A DNA stretch of 64,000 nt from Sinomonas mesophila (GCF_001999765.1 NZ_MTIC01000018.1:1-64000); one strand, 5' to 3'; positions 34,699-42,526 are shown, numbered from the stretch's first letter. Numbers and translations are program-made. Notes: generated by a model not told the origin, from the letters alone.

Positions 34699-37182
34699 CT
34701 AGGGGGAGATCGCGGGTTCGGCTGTGCCTGCGCTGCATTGGGCTTCCGCTCTTCGCCGCCGTAGGTGGACGAGGCTCTCTTCGAGTGCGCTGACTTCGCC
34801 GAGCCACCTGTGCTCGCGGGCTTCGGCGAGGCGCTGCTCGGCGTTGGCGGTCATCTCCTCGAGACGGCCTGCCTGGGCGGGGTCGACTTGGAGGAAGCGG
34901 CATTTGATGCAGGCGTGTTCGTGGATGCAGGGGGTGGCGTAGGGGCGGTGGCAGGCTCCGAGGGCGATTCTTCGGAGGAGGAAGCGCTGTTCGAAGTCAG
35001 TCCATTCCTCGGTGGTGGCGGGCCGCAGTTCCCCGTCGGGGCGGGTCTGGCGGCGTCTTTCGATGAAGGCATGGTGGGCCTGGATGACGTGCTCGGGGAA
35101 AACCGCGGTGTATCCGCGGGTGGTTTCGAGGTTCAGGTGGCCGAGCAGGGTCGCGACGATGTGCAGGGGGAGGCCGGTGCCGACGAGGTCGGTGGCGAAC
35201 AGGCGGCGGAAGTCGTGTGGGGTGAAGTTGATCGGTGCTCCGCCGTCGGTGATCCCGGCATGGGCGGCGATCCCGTTGAGCACGCTCCGGATGTATGCCG
35301 GGGAGAGGGTGTTCTGGGTTGGGCCGACGATGCGGGCGAAGAGGTGCGGAAGCGGGTCGCCGAAGGTCTTCTCGTAGCTGTCGTAGCGGATCGAGAGCGG
35401 GACGGTGGTACCGGTTCCGCGGGCCCGGCGCTGGACGTCCACGAGGACTTTGACGAGCTCGGGCGACATGGGGATGAGCCGTTCGCGGTCGGTCTTCGAG
35501 GGGGCGATGTGCAGGAGCGGGACGATCGTGTTCGTGGACGGGGCGGTGTAGTGCCGCAGCGAGAGCTGTGTGAGCTCCTGGAGCTCCTCGCTCCTGATGC
35601 CGGTCTCCTTCAGGGTCGAGGCGATGGCCCAACCCCAGAACCCGTCGGCTTCGACCGCGCTGACGTCGACCCGCTTCCCTGCCGGTTTGGGCGGGCGTGC
35701 CCCGCCCTCGGCGGAGACGACCTCGGCCCAGACCCGTGCGCGCTCGTTGGCCAGGCATCGAGTCGGGGGGTCGTGCCTGCGGTAGGTCACGCCGTCGAGC
35801 GTGTATTCCTGTCCGTGCTCTGCGGCCAGGGTCGCCTCCAGCAGCATGCTCCCGCGATCCCGCAGCTCGGACGCGGCCAGGAGGAAGGCTGGGAGCAGGG
35901 GCGCCAGGGTGCGGGTGCGCTGGTGCATCCTGGCCTCGACCTTGCGGCGGCGCTTCGACTCTGCGCGTGACTGGGAGCGCGGCAGGGGCGTGGGCGCGAC
36001 CCACGCGGCCCAGCGCCCGGGATCGTCGTAGGACCATTCGGCGAGGTCGCGGTAGAGGGCCCGGACGGCGAAGAACGTTGAGGAGGTGTCCGTCCTCTCC
36101 CGGCCCTCGAGCGTGGTCTGGATCCGTTGGCGCCATTCGGCGGCGACGGCCGGGGAGAGCCGGAGGTCCGTCTGGTCGGGGTTGATATCGATCACCTCGG
36201 CCCAGAACAGCCGCACGAGCCGGTAGGCCAGGCCGCTGAGCGAGCCGTAGTCCATGTTGGGCGCGAGCTCCTCCAGGTAATCCACGAGGAGGTCCCGCAC
36301 GGGGGAGGCGGGGATTGCGTAGCGGTCAACGAGCATCGCCACGGTGTGCCGGCGGGAGGTGACGCTTGCGTGCCATGCGGCCCGGAGGGTGGGCGGCTCC
36401 CCCGCGAGGGGGCCGAGGGCGACCAGCAGTTCCCAGGCGAGGTGCTCCTTGGCGTGGTTGCGCGAGGTGCGCACCGCCTGGGAGTAGGCCAGGACGTCCT
36501 CGGCGGTGAGCTGGTGCAAGTGCTTGCCGGTGCGGATGAGGATCCGTGCGATCGCGTTCTCGGCGTTCCGCCGGCCGAGCTCGTGGGCGCGGCCGTACTC
36601 GGGCAGTGCCCGGACCCGTTCTGCGTCTTCGTTCCCTGCCAGGTCCAGGAAGGCGGTAGGCGCGTTCGGCTTCCACAGGGACGAGGAGAGCAGCCATTCG
36701 TAGGAAGGGCGCACGAGCCGGGCCAGGACCATGCCGATGACCCCGCCACCGATGCGCTGGACAGACACGCCGAGGCGTTCGCTCAGCTCGTGGACTCCTC
36801 GGCGGGGCGCCGTGTCCATTCCGGAGTTCCGCCAGCGCTCGTCCCACGTCTGCCCGTCGAACGCGGCCAGCCAGTGCAGGAGATGCCCCGCCCCGCACAT
36901 GAGCCGTGCGCGCGGCCCGGGGTTCGGGCGGATGCGCCCCGCGCACTCCTCGACGCGGGCGAGCGCCTCGTCCAGGGTCGATGCCTGCAGGCGCGCGAGC
37001 TCGTCGTCCTGGCCCCTGGGCGCGGGGGAGCCGGCGTCGTGGGCCAGTCTCGGCCAGATGCGCCCGTTCGAGGTGACCGCCCTGTCCGCAGCGAGGCGCA
37101 ACTGTCTGGCGCGCTGGAGCGTCTGTGCTGCCGCGATCTGGGAGGGGGACCTCGGGTCCGCCAGGACGGTCTGGTCGCTCAT
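34699..37182 (-). CDS. tnpB: tyrosine recombinase TnpB of a Tn554-like element
   Basis: 827 residues from the ATG at 37182, which overlaps the tnpA stop as ATGA. The long N-terminal part (residues 1-430) holds the DNA-arm region. The catalytic domain has the Arg in KETGIRSEELQELTQ, the His-x-x-Arg in FTPHDFRRLFATDL, and LGHLNLETTRGYT with the Tyr nucleophile. The tail carries a Cys/His cluster (HEHACIKCRFLQVDP) and a charged helix, as in other TnpB proteins. A much longer frame opening upstream is antisense overlap with tnpA and is not used. No TnpC gene follows. Confidence 0.88.
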   Translation of the reverse strand: MSDQTVLADPRSPSQIAAAQTLQRARQLRLAADRAVTSNGRIWPRLAHDAGSPAPRGQDDELARLQASTLDEALARVEECAGRIRPNPGPRARLMCGAGHLLHWLAAFDGQTWDERWRNSGMDTAPRRGVHELSERLGVSVQRIGGGVIGMVLARLVRPSYEWLLSSSLWKPNAPTAFLDLAGNEDAERVRALPEYGRAHELGRRNAENAIARILIRTGKHLHQLTAEDVLAYSQAVRTSRNHAKEHLAWELLVALGPLAGEPPTLRAAWHASVTSRRHTVAMLVDRYAIPASPVRDLLVDYLEELAPNMDYGSLSGLAYRLVRLFWAEVIDINPDQTDLRLSPAVAAEWRQRIQTTLEGRERTDTSSTFFAVRALYRDLAEWSYDDPGRWAAWVAPTPLPRSQSRAESKRRRKVEARMHQRTRTLAPLLPAFLLAASELRDRGSMLLEATLAAEHGQEYTLDGVTYRRHDPPTRCLANERARVWAEVVSAEGGARPPKPAGKRVDVSAVEADGFWGWAIASTLKETGIRSEELQELTQLSLRHYTAPSTNTIVPLLHIAPSKTDRERLIPMSPELVKVLVDVQRRARGTGTTVPLSIRYDSYEKTFGDPLPHLFARIVGPTQNTLSPAYIRSVLNGIAAHAGITDGGAPINFTPHDFRRLFATDLVGTGLPLHIVATLLGHLNLETTRGYTAVFPEHVIQAHHAFIERRRQTRPDGELRPATTEEWTDFEQRFLLRRIALGACHRPYATPCIHEHACIKCRFLQVDPAQAGRLEEMTANAEQRLAEAREHRWLGEVSALEESLVHLRRRRAEAQCSAGTAEPAISP

Positions 37183-38339
37183 TCGCCCAGCCCGAGCAGT
37201 TCGCGCACGGCAGCGTCGTCGTACTCGGGCTCGATCGATGACGGGGCAGGCTTCGGGCGGGCGTAGTGCTCGAGCACCTTGGCCAGCACGTCCTCCATCC
37301 GCGGCTGGGTGTAGATGGTCGTCGTGGTCACATGCGCATGCCGGAGGACGGTCTGGACGTCGACGAGGGTGAAGGCCGGATCCGCGATCATCCGCTCCGC
37401 CGCAGTGTGGCGCAGGTCGTGCAGGGTCCAGTTCGACCCGAGCGCGCTCTGGGCGCGGGCGAACATGCGGCGAGCTGCGGCGTAGGTCAGGGGTCTTCGG
37501 TTCTTCGCCGCGAGCGTCCACCACACCGGGTCACCCGGGTCCGCCGGCTGTCCCTGGCGCATGTAGAGGGCGAGCCAGACGAACGCATCCGGGCTCGCCG
37601 GGATGACGTCGCGGCTCCTGGTGCCCTTGGTCGTGACCGTAAGGGTGTGCTCGCCGAAGTCGTAGTCGCCGTGCCGCAGTCCCAGGAGCTCCTCGGCGCG
37701 GGCGCCGCTGCTGAGCCAGAAGGCGAGCAGGGCCCGGTCGCGGTGGTGCTCGAGGGCGTCGAAGATCGCCGCCACTGCATCATCCGGGATGCCCCGCCAG
37801 GCGGGCTGCGGAACGCGCTGCCGGTAGGACCCTCGTCGGCTCCGGGCGAACGGCTCCATCGGGTTGTGGTGCGCATGGACATTCCGCTGCCGCGGAACAG
37901 GATTCACCAGGGGACCGAGACCGAACTCGAGCGCGAAGTCGTAGAAGCTCGAGAGCACGGTCAGCTGATGGTTGATGGTGCGCGCCGAGAACGTCATGCC
38001 CGGCCCTAGCCTCCTCGTCACGGGGTTCACCGTGGGAGGGGCGTCCGGTCCCCTACGCAGCGTGTTGGCGGTCGGCGAGGCCTTCATGTGCTCCACGAGC
38101 GCGCGTACGTCGATCCGCTCGGCCTTCTCCCACGGGATGAAGCGGCCGTGCAGGAAGCGGAACCAGCGCAGCAGGTCGTACGCGTAGCTGCGCAGCGTCG
38201 CAGGCGAGCAGTCGGAGGCGGCGAGATCTCGCAGGAACGAGCAGGCGGCCTCGTGCTCGTCATCGGGGAACACCAGCCAATACCGGAGCCCCTCGGCCGA
38301 CTCCACCACCCTGCCCAGCAGCTGTGCCACGGCCACCAC
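37179..38339 (-). CDS. tnpA: tyrosine recombinase TnpA of a Tn554-like element
   Basis: 386 residues. An N-terminal SAM-like core-binding domain (about 35-185) is followed by the catalytic domain with the Arg in SSGARAEELLGLRHGDY, HDLRHTAAERM, and LRHAHVTTTTIYTQ with the nucleophilic Tyr. It is the first gene inside the right end of the element, 54 bases from the junction with tniR, the same position tnpA has in Tn554. It is coupled to tnpB by a 4-base overlap. Confidence 0.88.
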   Translation of the reverse strand: MVAVAQLLGRVVESAEGLRYWLVFPDDEHEAACSFLRDLAASDCSPATLRSYAYDLLRWFRFLHGRFIPWEKAERIDVRALVEHMKASPTANTLRRGPDAPPTVNPVTRRLGPGMTFSARTINHQLTVLSSFYDFALEFGLGPLVNPVPRQRNVHAHHNPMEPFARSRRGSYRQRVPQPAWRGIPDDAVAAIFDALEHHRDRALLAFWLSSGARAEELLGLRHGDYDFGEHTLTVTTKGTRSRDVIPASPDAFVWLALYMRQGQPADPGDPVWWTLAAKNRRPLTYAAARRMFARAQSALGSNWTLHDLRHTAAERMIADPAFTLVDVQTVLRHAHVTTTTIYTQPRMEDVLAKVLEHYARPKPAPSSIEPEYDDAAVRELLGLGE

Positions 38340-38395
38340 CCTTCCATGCCTCCCAGCGGGCGCCCGGATGGACCCGCCGGAGTTCAGTTAACAGA

Positions 38396-38720
38396 CCGCA
38401 CCATCGCCGGCCTGGCCTCCGCACGCGCCCGCGGCCGCACCGGCGGCCGTCCCTTCAAGATGACCCCGCCCAAGCTCCGCCTCGCCATGGCCTCCATGGG
38501 CAAACCCGAGACACGCGTCGGCGATCTGTGCCGGGAGCTCGGGATCACCCGCCAGACGCTCTACCGGCACGTCTCGCCCGCCGGGGAGCTGCGTCCCCAT
38601 GGGGCGAAGGTGCTCGCCAAGGGCAGTCCCTCATCCCAGGCTGACGTTCTTGAGAATGAGTCGAGGACAAGAACTGCAGCGCGAGCGTCCTGGCGACAGG
38701 ACACGGAGCGTTCGGGCTAG
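38396..38720 (+). pseudogene. tniR: tniR resolvase, 3' part (interrupted)
   Basis: Continues tniR after the insertion: RTIAGLASARARGRTGGRPF, KMTPPKLRLAMASM, then the HTH VGDLCRELGITRQTLYRHVS and PAGELRPHGAKVL, with a stop at 38718-38720. This is the DNA-binding end of TniR/Hin-type recombinases. Codon 128 of the rebuilt gene is GA+C across the junction. Alone it has no start codon and is not expected to be made. Confidence 0.85.
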
Positions 38721-39193
38721 GTTCTTCTCGTCATGTCGAGGTCGGCCTGGGTGAAGGCGCTGAATCCTCGGCGTCGCGGATCGTAGATTCCCCTCTGCGA
38801 GCCCTGACCTCGCACGTCCATCTCCTCGAACGAGGCGAGCCGGCTGCCTTGTCCGCTCGAACGGTTTCGCCATCGCCGTTCGCAGAGGGATGACACGAGG
38901 GTCCTTCTGAAATCGAGTACATGATTTCCAAATTCAAGTAGTCGTCTGCTCAATCCACCTCTGGTTCCCCGGGAATCTTGACCGTAGGCTCCGTCCAACT
39001 TTCTTGGCCTGTTCATTGGAGGGACCGTGAAGCGGAGTCTTCATCGTGCTTGGAAGGCAGCCAGTGTCTCCGTCTTCCCTGCGAGCAAGCCGGAGTGGGG
39101 CGTGATTCCCGGGCCCAACGTCACGACGCGGCTCTACGGTCCTCCACCTGCAGAAATGCCACCCGCCACGTGCATCGTCCTGGTGTGCCGCCG
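38721..39193. other. right arm of the Tni transposon, no firm gene
   Basis: A minus-strand frame (38717-39016) reads QRGIYDPRRRGFSAFTQADL near its end and looks partly protein-like, but its first half is Arg/Ser-rich and unconvincing, so it may be a decayed gene. A stop-free stretch on the plus strand before 39194 has no support. I see no repeats or RNA gene. Confidence 0.3.
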
Positions 39194-39490
39194 ATGACCC
39201 ATCTCGATCGTCTGGACCAGTGGCTCAGCAGCCGCGGCGCTGAGCTCAAGCAAGCGGGATCGCTGACCTACACCCGAGGCCCGCGAGACCTTCCGAACCC
39301 GTCGGCGCACCTTGTCGTCGCTCTCACGGACTATGACGTCGAACTTGTGCTCTGGGAGTCCGGCGAGGCCGAGTTCAACTACGGCACCCTTGACGACCCT
39401 GTCCTCGAACACGTGGAGGTCGAGTCGCCAGCTGAGCTCGATGCTCTGCTGGAGCGCGTCCTCGCGGTCGTGGTGGGAGGGACCTCGTGA
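39194..39490 (+). CDS. small acidic protein, immunity-like
   Basis: 98 residues. MTHLDRLDQWLSSRGAELKQ, LVVALTDYDVELVLWESGEA and the closing PAELDALLERVLAVV resemble small immunity proteins of actinobacterial polymorphic toxins (possibly the TriTu group, from memory). It is cytoplasmic and has no membrane segment. Its stop overlaps a GTG that opens a secreted-protein leader (GTGA, 39487). An immunity-toxin pair carried by the transposon is a reasonable guess. Confidence 0.5.
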   Translation: MTHLDRLDQWLSSRGAELKQAGSLTYTRGPRDLPNPSAHLVVALTDYDVELVLWESGEAEFNYGTLDDPVLEHVEVESPAELDALLERVLAVVVGGTS

Positions 39491-39603
39491 CCCCGGTTCT
39501 GCGCGCTGTGGTTGCGATGATCGCGCTCCTCATAGGTTGGCTCTGCCCGGCCACTCCGGGCGCAGCCGCTGCTGCCTCGGCGGAAGCTCCGGCGCCGATC
39601 TAA
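39487..39603 (+). pseudogene. truncated secreted protein start (leader peptide only)
   Basis: GTG overlapping the previous stop; 38 residues, VTPVLRAVVAMIALLIGWLC and PATPGAAAAASAEA, a complete Sec signal peptide ending in a TAA at 39601-39603. After the stop, protein-like sequence continues in other frames to about 39800 (LIHPRTCHYDTNAGIFLEPA, then RIIAGEGSSIGRSE), reaching into the transposon end. It is likely a secreted toxin gene that has lost its body through nonsense and frameshift changes. Confidence 0.45.
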
Positions 39604-39777
39604 ACCTAAGACAGCCTCCGCTACGACACATCCCACGGCTTCGCCCCAGGACCGCACAGGCCTCATCCATCCGCGCACCTGCCATTACGACACGAACGCC
39701 GGTATCTTCCTCGAGCCCGCTCGAATAATTGCCGGTGAAGGATCCTCAATCGGACGGTCTGAGTCCCGAACGGAGGC

Positions 39778-39826
39778 TTGTGCACAGGACTTCGATCACT
39801 TGTGCAGATGACTTCGAAAACTGACA
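39778..39826. repeat. right end with two TniA-binding-like repeats
   Basis: On the inverted strand the terminus reads TGTCAGTTTTCGAAGTCATC, then TGCACAAGTGATCGAAGTCC and TGTGCACAAG. The two CGAAGTC-containing repeats (39801-39820 and 39778-39797) match the left-end array. Confidence 0.75.
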
Positions 39827-39831
39827 CGGAC
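39827..39831. repeat. 5-bp target duplication, right copy
   Basis: CGGAC immediately after the TGACA right end, identical to 25985-25989. Confidence 0.85.
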
Positions 39832-39973
39832 GCATTATGGATCCGGTGACGCCAAGTACCAGTACCCCAATGGTTACGCTGCCTGCATGAACAAGACAGG
39901 GCAGACCGTTTATCCACTCACAGGCGAGATCATCGGCAACTCCCATCCCTTCGCCCATGTCCCCTGGCCGTGA
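39832..39973 (+). pseudogene. C-terminal toxin-like fragment cut by the Tni transposon
   Basis: The frame HYGSGDAKYQYPNGYAACMN, then KTGQTVYPLTGEIIGNSHPF and AHVPWP ends at 39971-39973. It has the look of the last 45 residues of a polymorphic (RHS-type) toxin. Joining the two sides of the transposon, with one CGGAC, keeps the frame open: SPAGDFGSSDERT before 25990 runs straight into HYGSGDAK. The stop overlaps the start of the next gene (TGATG), the usual toxin-immunity arrangement. The toxin's main part is missing on the left. Confidence 0.55.
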
Positions 39974-40494
39974 TGAAGATCGACGACCTTCTGCTCCTGA
40001 ATACCGGACTGCGCCAGTACGCTTCGTCTCCCGAAATGGACCCACTGACCGAGGCAGATGCGCTTCAGGAAGCGCAACTGCTCGATGTCGGGTTCGATGC
40101 CCTAGCTAGCGTCGTTGGACTGATGTTTGAGCTTCGAACGGCTCTTCAGCTGCGGGAGGCCAACACTGGAGTTCTCATTGCCCGCGGCATCCGTGAGCTG
40201 GCCTGGTCTGGACCCGGCCGCGACACGGCACTCATGGCGTGGGCGGTTGGAAGTTCCCATCCACAGGTAATGGATGGACTCTTTGGGTTGCGTCTTGTGA
40301 TGTGGCCTCATCCCGGTGCGCAACTATCGCTGACGGCCGAAAGTGCTGCCTTCTTCGTCGGCGATGTGCCAGGGCTGTCCGAGGCGCCGCCCGACTACAC
40401 CGATCTTGACCGCACGACTCTGGGCCAACAGGTTGCGGGCTGGGAGTCGCCATTCGAGGTAGTCAGCGCTGCCTTCCTCAACCAAGGACAGTGA
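39973..40494 (+). CDS. probable immunity protein to the interrupted toxin
   Basis: 173 residues, starting one base inside the toxin stop (TGATG). A helical, mostly hydrophilic cytoplasmic protein (MKIDDLLLLNTGLRQYASSP; LMFELRTALQLREANTGVLI; IRELAWSGPGRDTALMAWAV). No known motif. The tight coupling to a toxin-like C-terminus is the only evidence for immunity function. Codon use is less GC-biased than in core genes. Confidence 0.5.
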   Translation: MKIDDLLLLNTGLRQYASSPEMDPLTEADALQEAQLLDVGFDALASVVGLMFELRTALQLREANTGVLIARGIRELAWSGPGRDTALMAWAVGSSHPQVMDGLFGLRLVMWPHPGAQLSLTAESAAFFVGDVPGLSEAPPDYTDLDRTTLGQQVAGWESPFEVVSAAFLNQGQ

Positions 40495-40551
40495 AGTGAC
40501 TTCATTAAGAATTGAACTCAGGGGCAAGCGCGGCTCGCGTAGAACGCATGT

Positions 40552-40574
40552 ATTGGATATCTGCTTAGCTGAAG
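40552..40574. repeat. solitary IS1595-type end
   Basis: ATTGGATATCTGCTTAGCTG plus AAG is nearly identical to the left end of the element at 3613 (ATTGGGTATCTGCTTAGCTG). No matching right end was found within the next 2 kb. It may mark the remains of another passenger-carrying copy that held the two small genes that follow. Confidence 0.65.
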
Positions 40575-40621
40575 CAAAGTCTTACTAGAAAGTGGGTAAA
40601 GTTCTATCCCGGGAGGCCACC

Positions 40622-40966
40622 GTGAATTCAATCAGAATTGAGAGTTACGTACAGGTTGGAGACACCTTTCTGCCCATCCGAGAGATCTCGCGCTATGGCG
40701 GTAACCGGGAGTATGTGCCTGGCGCCATCAGCCTGACAATTGACGGTATCGAGATTCTCGGCGTGGATTTGTGGGACGATGTGAACTGGCTATGGCCCTT
40801 TATCGTGCAAGCACTTGATGATTGCCGTCGCACAGGATTCGGTAGCCGAGGATTTCCCGATCAGCCAATATCATTTAGGGTAAAGGCTGCAGGGGCAGAT
40901 CAGCTTCTCGTATCTGTGACGGATGGAGAATCGATTAATCGTAAAGCAATCGCAGTTTGCCGATGA
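40622..40966 (+). CDS. small hypothetical protein, immunity-like
   Basis: 114 residues from the GTG at 40622, six bases after GGGAGG. Beta-rich sequence MNSIRIESYVQVGDTFLPIR, then GAISLTIDGIEILGVDLWDD and WLWPFIVQALDDCRRTGFG, resembling small proteins found at toxin/immunity loci, but I cannot name the family. The DNA is notably AT-rich against the core. Its stop overlaps the next small gene (ATGA). Confidence 0.5.
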   Translation: MNSIRIESYVQVGDTFLPIREISRYGGNREYVPGAISLTIDGIEILGVDLWDDVNWLWPFIVQALDDCRRTGFGSRGFPDQPISFRVKAAGADQLLVSVTDGESINRKAIAVCR

Positions 40967-41079
40967 ACTCTATGCGGGCGGTAGCCCGCGCTGGATTAGA
41001 GTTCTTCGCCGAACTGGAGCGCTTGTGCCCCGGAACCAATCTTGATGAGAGCGGAGTGCTGCAGGCTTGGTTGGCATAA
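40963..41079 (+). CDS. very small protein coupled to the preceding gene
   Basis: 38 residues, MNSMRAVARAGLEFFAELER then LCPGTNLDESGVLQAWLA, with its ATG overlapping the previous stop by four bases. It is helical and amphipathic. The ATGA coupling and protein-like composition support a real gene, perhaps the truncated start of a longer one. Function unknown. Confidence 0.4.
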   Translation: MNSMRAVARAGLEFFAELERLCPGTNLDESGVLQAWLA

Positions 41080-41293
41080 TACGAGTCCGACTTCTGATGC
41101 GGATGCGCCCTCCGCTGCTGGGGTACACCGCCGGAGGGCCGCCGGGTTTCCCCTAACAGACAGCACGCTGCGCGACATGCGGGCGCCCTTTTAATGAACA
41201 CGATCGTAACGCCCGCTTTGTCATGCCCGATCCAGTCCTTGATGCCGGTTAACAGCAAGGTAACCCGGATCTGTATGAGCGGCCCCCCGGGCC

Positions 41294-42526
41294 TCAGCGA
41301 ACGACGCCGGCAGGCTCCGTCCGCTCGCTCCTCGCCCCGGGCTCGGGCTCGGCAGACGCGACGGACGGAGCATGCGAGCCCGCGCGGCGGGCTGCCCCGG
41401 CCGCGAGCACGAGGACCACGAGCCCGGCGAGGGTGATGGCTGCGCCGATCCAGATCGGCGAGGTGTAGCCGAGGCCGGCGCTGATGCCGAGCCCGCCCGC
41501 CCATGCGCCGAGGGCGTTGCCGAGGTTGAAGGCTCCGATGTTCGCGCCCGAGGCCAGGGTCGGGGCGTGCGAGGCGAAATGCATGATGCGGGACTGCAGG
41601 CCCGGGACGGTCCCGAAGCCGAAGCCGCCCATGAGGAAGAGTGCGACGATCGTGGCAGGCTGGCTCGCCGCGGTGGCGGCGAAGAGCACGAGCACGGCCA
41701 GGAGCGCGGCGATGAATCCGGCGAGAGCGCGGTCCACGTCCCGGTCGGCGAGCCGCCCGCCGGCCCAGTTCCCCGCGAAGAGCCCGAGGCCGAACAGCAC
41801 GAGCAGCCACGGCACGGCCGAGGCCTCGAAGCCGCTGACCTCGGTCAGGGTGTAGGCGATGTAGGTGAAGGCGCCGAACATGCCGCCGTAGCCGAGCACG
41901 GTCACGGCAAGCGAGAGCCAGACCTGGCCCGAGCGGAAGGCGCCGAGCTCGCGCGCGAGGCCCGGCCCGCCGTCGTGCGCCCTGTCAGCGGGCACGAGCG
42001 CGAGGATCCCGGCCAGGGCGAGCACGCCGATGCCGACGATGGCCCAGAAGGTCGAGCGCCAGCCGAGCTCCTGGCCGAGGAAGGTCCCGAAGGGAACGCC
42101 AAGGACGTTGGCCGCCGTCAGCCCGGTGAACATGACGGCGACGGCGCGTGCCTTGCGAGCGGGGTCCACGAGGCCGGACGCGACGACCGCGCCGATGCCG
42201 AAGAACGCGCCGTGGCACAGCGCCGCGACGATCCGCCCGGCGAGCATCGAGCCGTAGTCCGGGGCGAGGGCGGAGAGCGCGTTGCCGGCGATGAAGAGGC
42301 CGAGGAGGCCCACGAGCACGGGCTTGCGCGGCCAGCGGGACGTCGCGGCGGTGACGCCGAGCGCGCCGACCACGACGGCGAGGGCGTAGCCCGAGATGAG
42401 CCAGCCCGCGGCGGCCTCGTCGACCGCGAAGTCGCGGGCGACGTCGGGCAGCAGGCCCATGATGACGAATTCGGTGAGCCCGATGCCGAACGCACCGAGG
42501 GACAGGGCAATGAGGCCGAGGGGCAC
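41294..42526 (-). CDS. MFS transporter, DHA1 (AraJ/YdhP-like) family
   Basis: 410 residues from a GTG at 42526 behind AGGAGA. Twelve membrane segments. The N-terminus ALSLGAFGIGLTEFVIMGLL PDVARD-like, the loop GRIVAALCHGAFFGIGAVVA and the MFTGLTAANVLGVPFGTFLG stretch are hallmarks of the DHA1 sugar/drug exporters. It is divergent from a MarR regulator with a TTGCA-type palindrome between, so it is probably induced by a toxic compound. A fragment of the same gene sits at 23352-23569. Confidence 0.9.
   Translation of the reverse strand: MPLGLIALSLGAFGIGLTEFVIMGLLPDVARDFAVDEAAAGWLISGYALAVVVGALGVTAATSRWPRKPVLVGLLGLFIAGNALSALAPDYGSMLAGRIVAALCHGAFFGIGAVVASGLVDPARKARAVAVMFTGLTAANVLGVPFGTFLGQELGWRSTFWAIVGIGVLALAGILALVPADRAHDGGPGLARELGAFRSGQVWLSLAVTVLGYGGMFGAFTYIAYTLTEVSGFEASAVPWLLVLFGLGLFAGNWAGGRLADRDVDRALAGFIAALLAVLVLFAATAASQPATIVALFLMGGFGFGTVPGLQSRIMHFASHAPTLASGANIGAFNLGNALGAWAGGLGISAGLGYTSPIWIGAAITLAGLVVLVLAAGAARRAGSHAPSVASAEPEPGARSERTEPAGVVR

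Larger units (their letters stand above)
30414..38393. mobile_element. Tn554-like element using two tyrosine recombinases, inserted in tniR
   Basis: About 7,980 bp placed exactly between the two halves of tniR. At its right end, 54 bases inside the junction, begin two overlapping tyrosine recombinase genes (tnpA, tnpB) as in Tn554. No long inverted repeats or target duplication are seen beyond a possible shared GA, which also fits Tn554-type insertion. Cargo: a DUF4304-like fragment, a membrane protein with a PadR regulator, an anti-sigma/ECF sigma pair and a frameshifted SRPBCC gene. No tnpC follows tnpB. The ends are inferred from the tniR continuity, not from known att sequences. Confidence 0.75.
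25990..39826. mobile_element. Tni-type (Tn5053/Tn402-like) transposon with nested insertion
   Basis: 13,837 bp. Both ends are TGTCA-type inverted repeats: TGTCAAATTTCGAAGTCGTC at the left and, inverted, TGTCAGTTTTCGAAGTCATC at the right, each continuing TGCACA. A perfect 5-bp direct repeat (CGGAC) flanks them, as expected for TniA/TnsB-like transposases. Inside are tniA, tniB, tniQ and tniR in the usual order. tniR is interrupted by a second element (about 30414-38393). The part right of tniR (38721-39820) carries an immunity-like gene and a truncated secreted-protein start. The frameshift in tniQ and the split tniR suggest it is now immobile or dependent on help in trans. Confidence 0.88.

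Noticed and set aside
34699-37524. Longer TnpB starting upstream of 37182
   Set aside because: The additional 114 residues are antisense-like Arg/Pro/Ala-rich sequence overlapping tnpA; the ATG at 37182 gives the usual ATGA coupling.
30414-38393. Terminal inverted repeats for the inserted element
   Set aside because: I compared the first and last 60 bases by eye and found no convincing inverted repeat; ends were set only by tniR continuity.
38717-39016. Minus-strand gene of 99 codons
   Set aside because: Only its last third looks protein-like; no ribosome binding site and no recognisable family.
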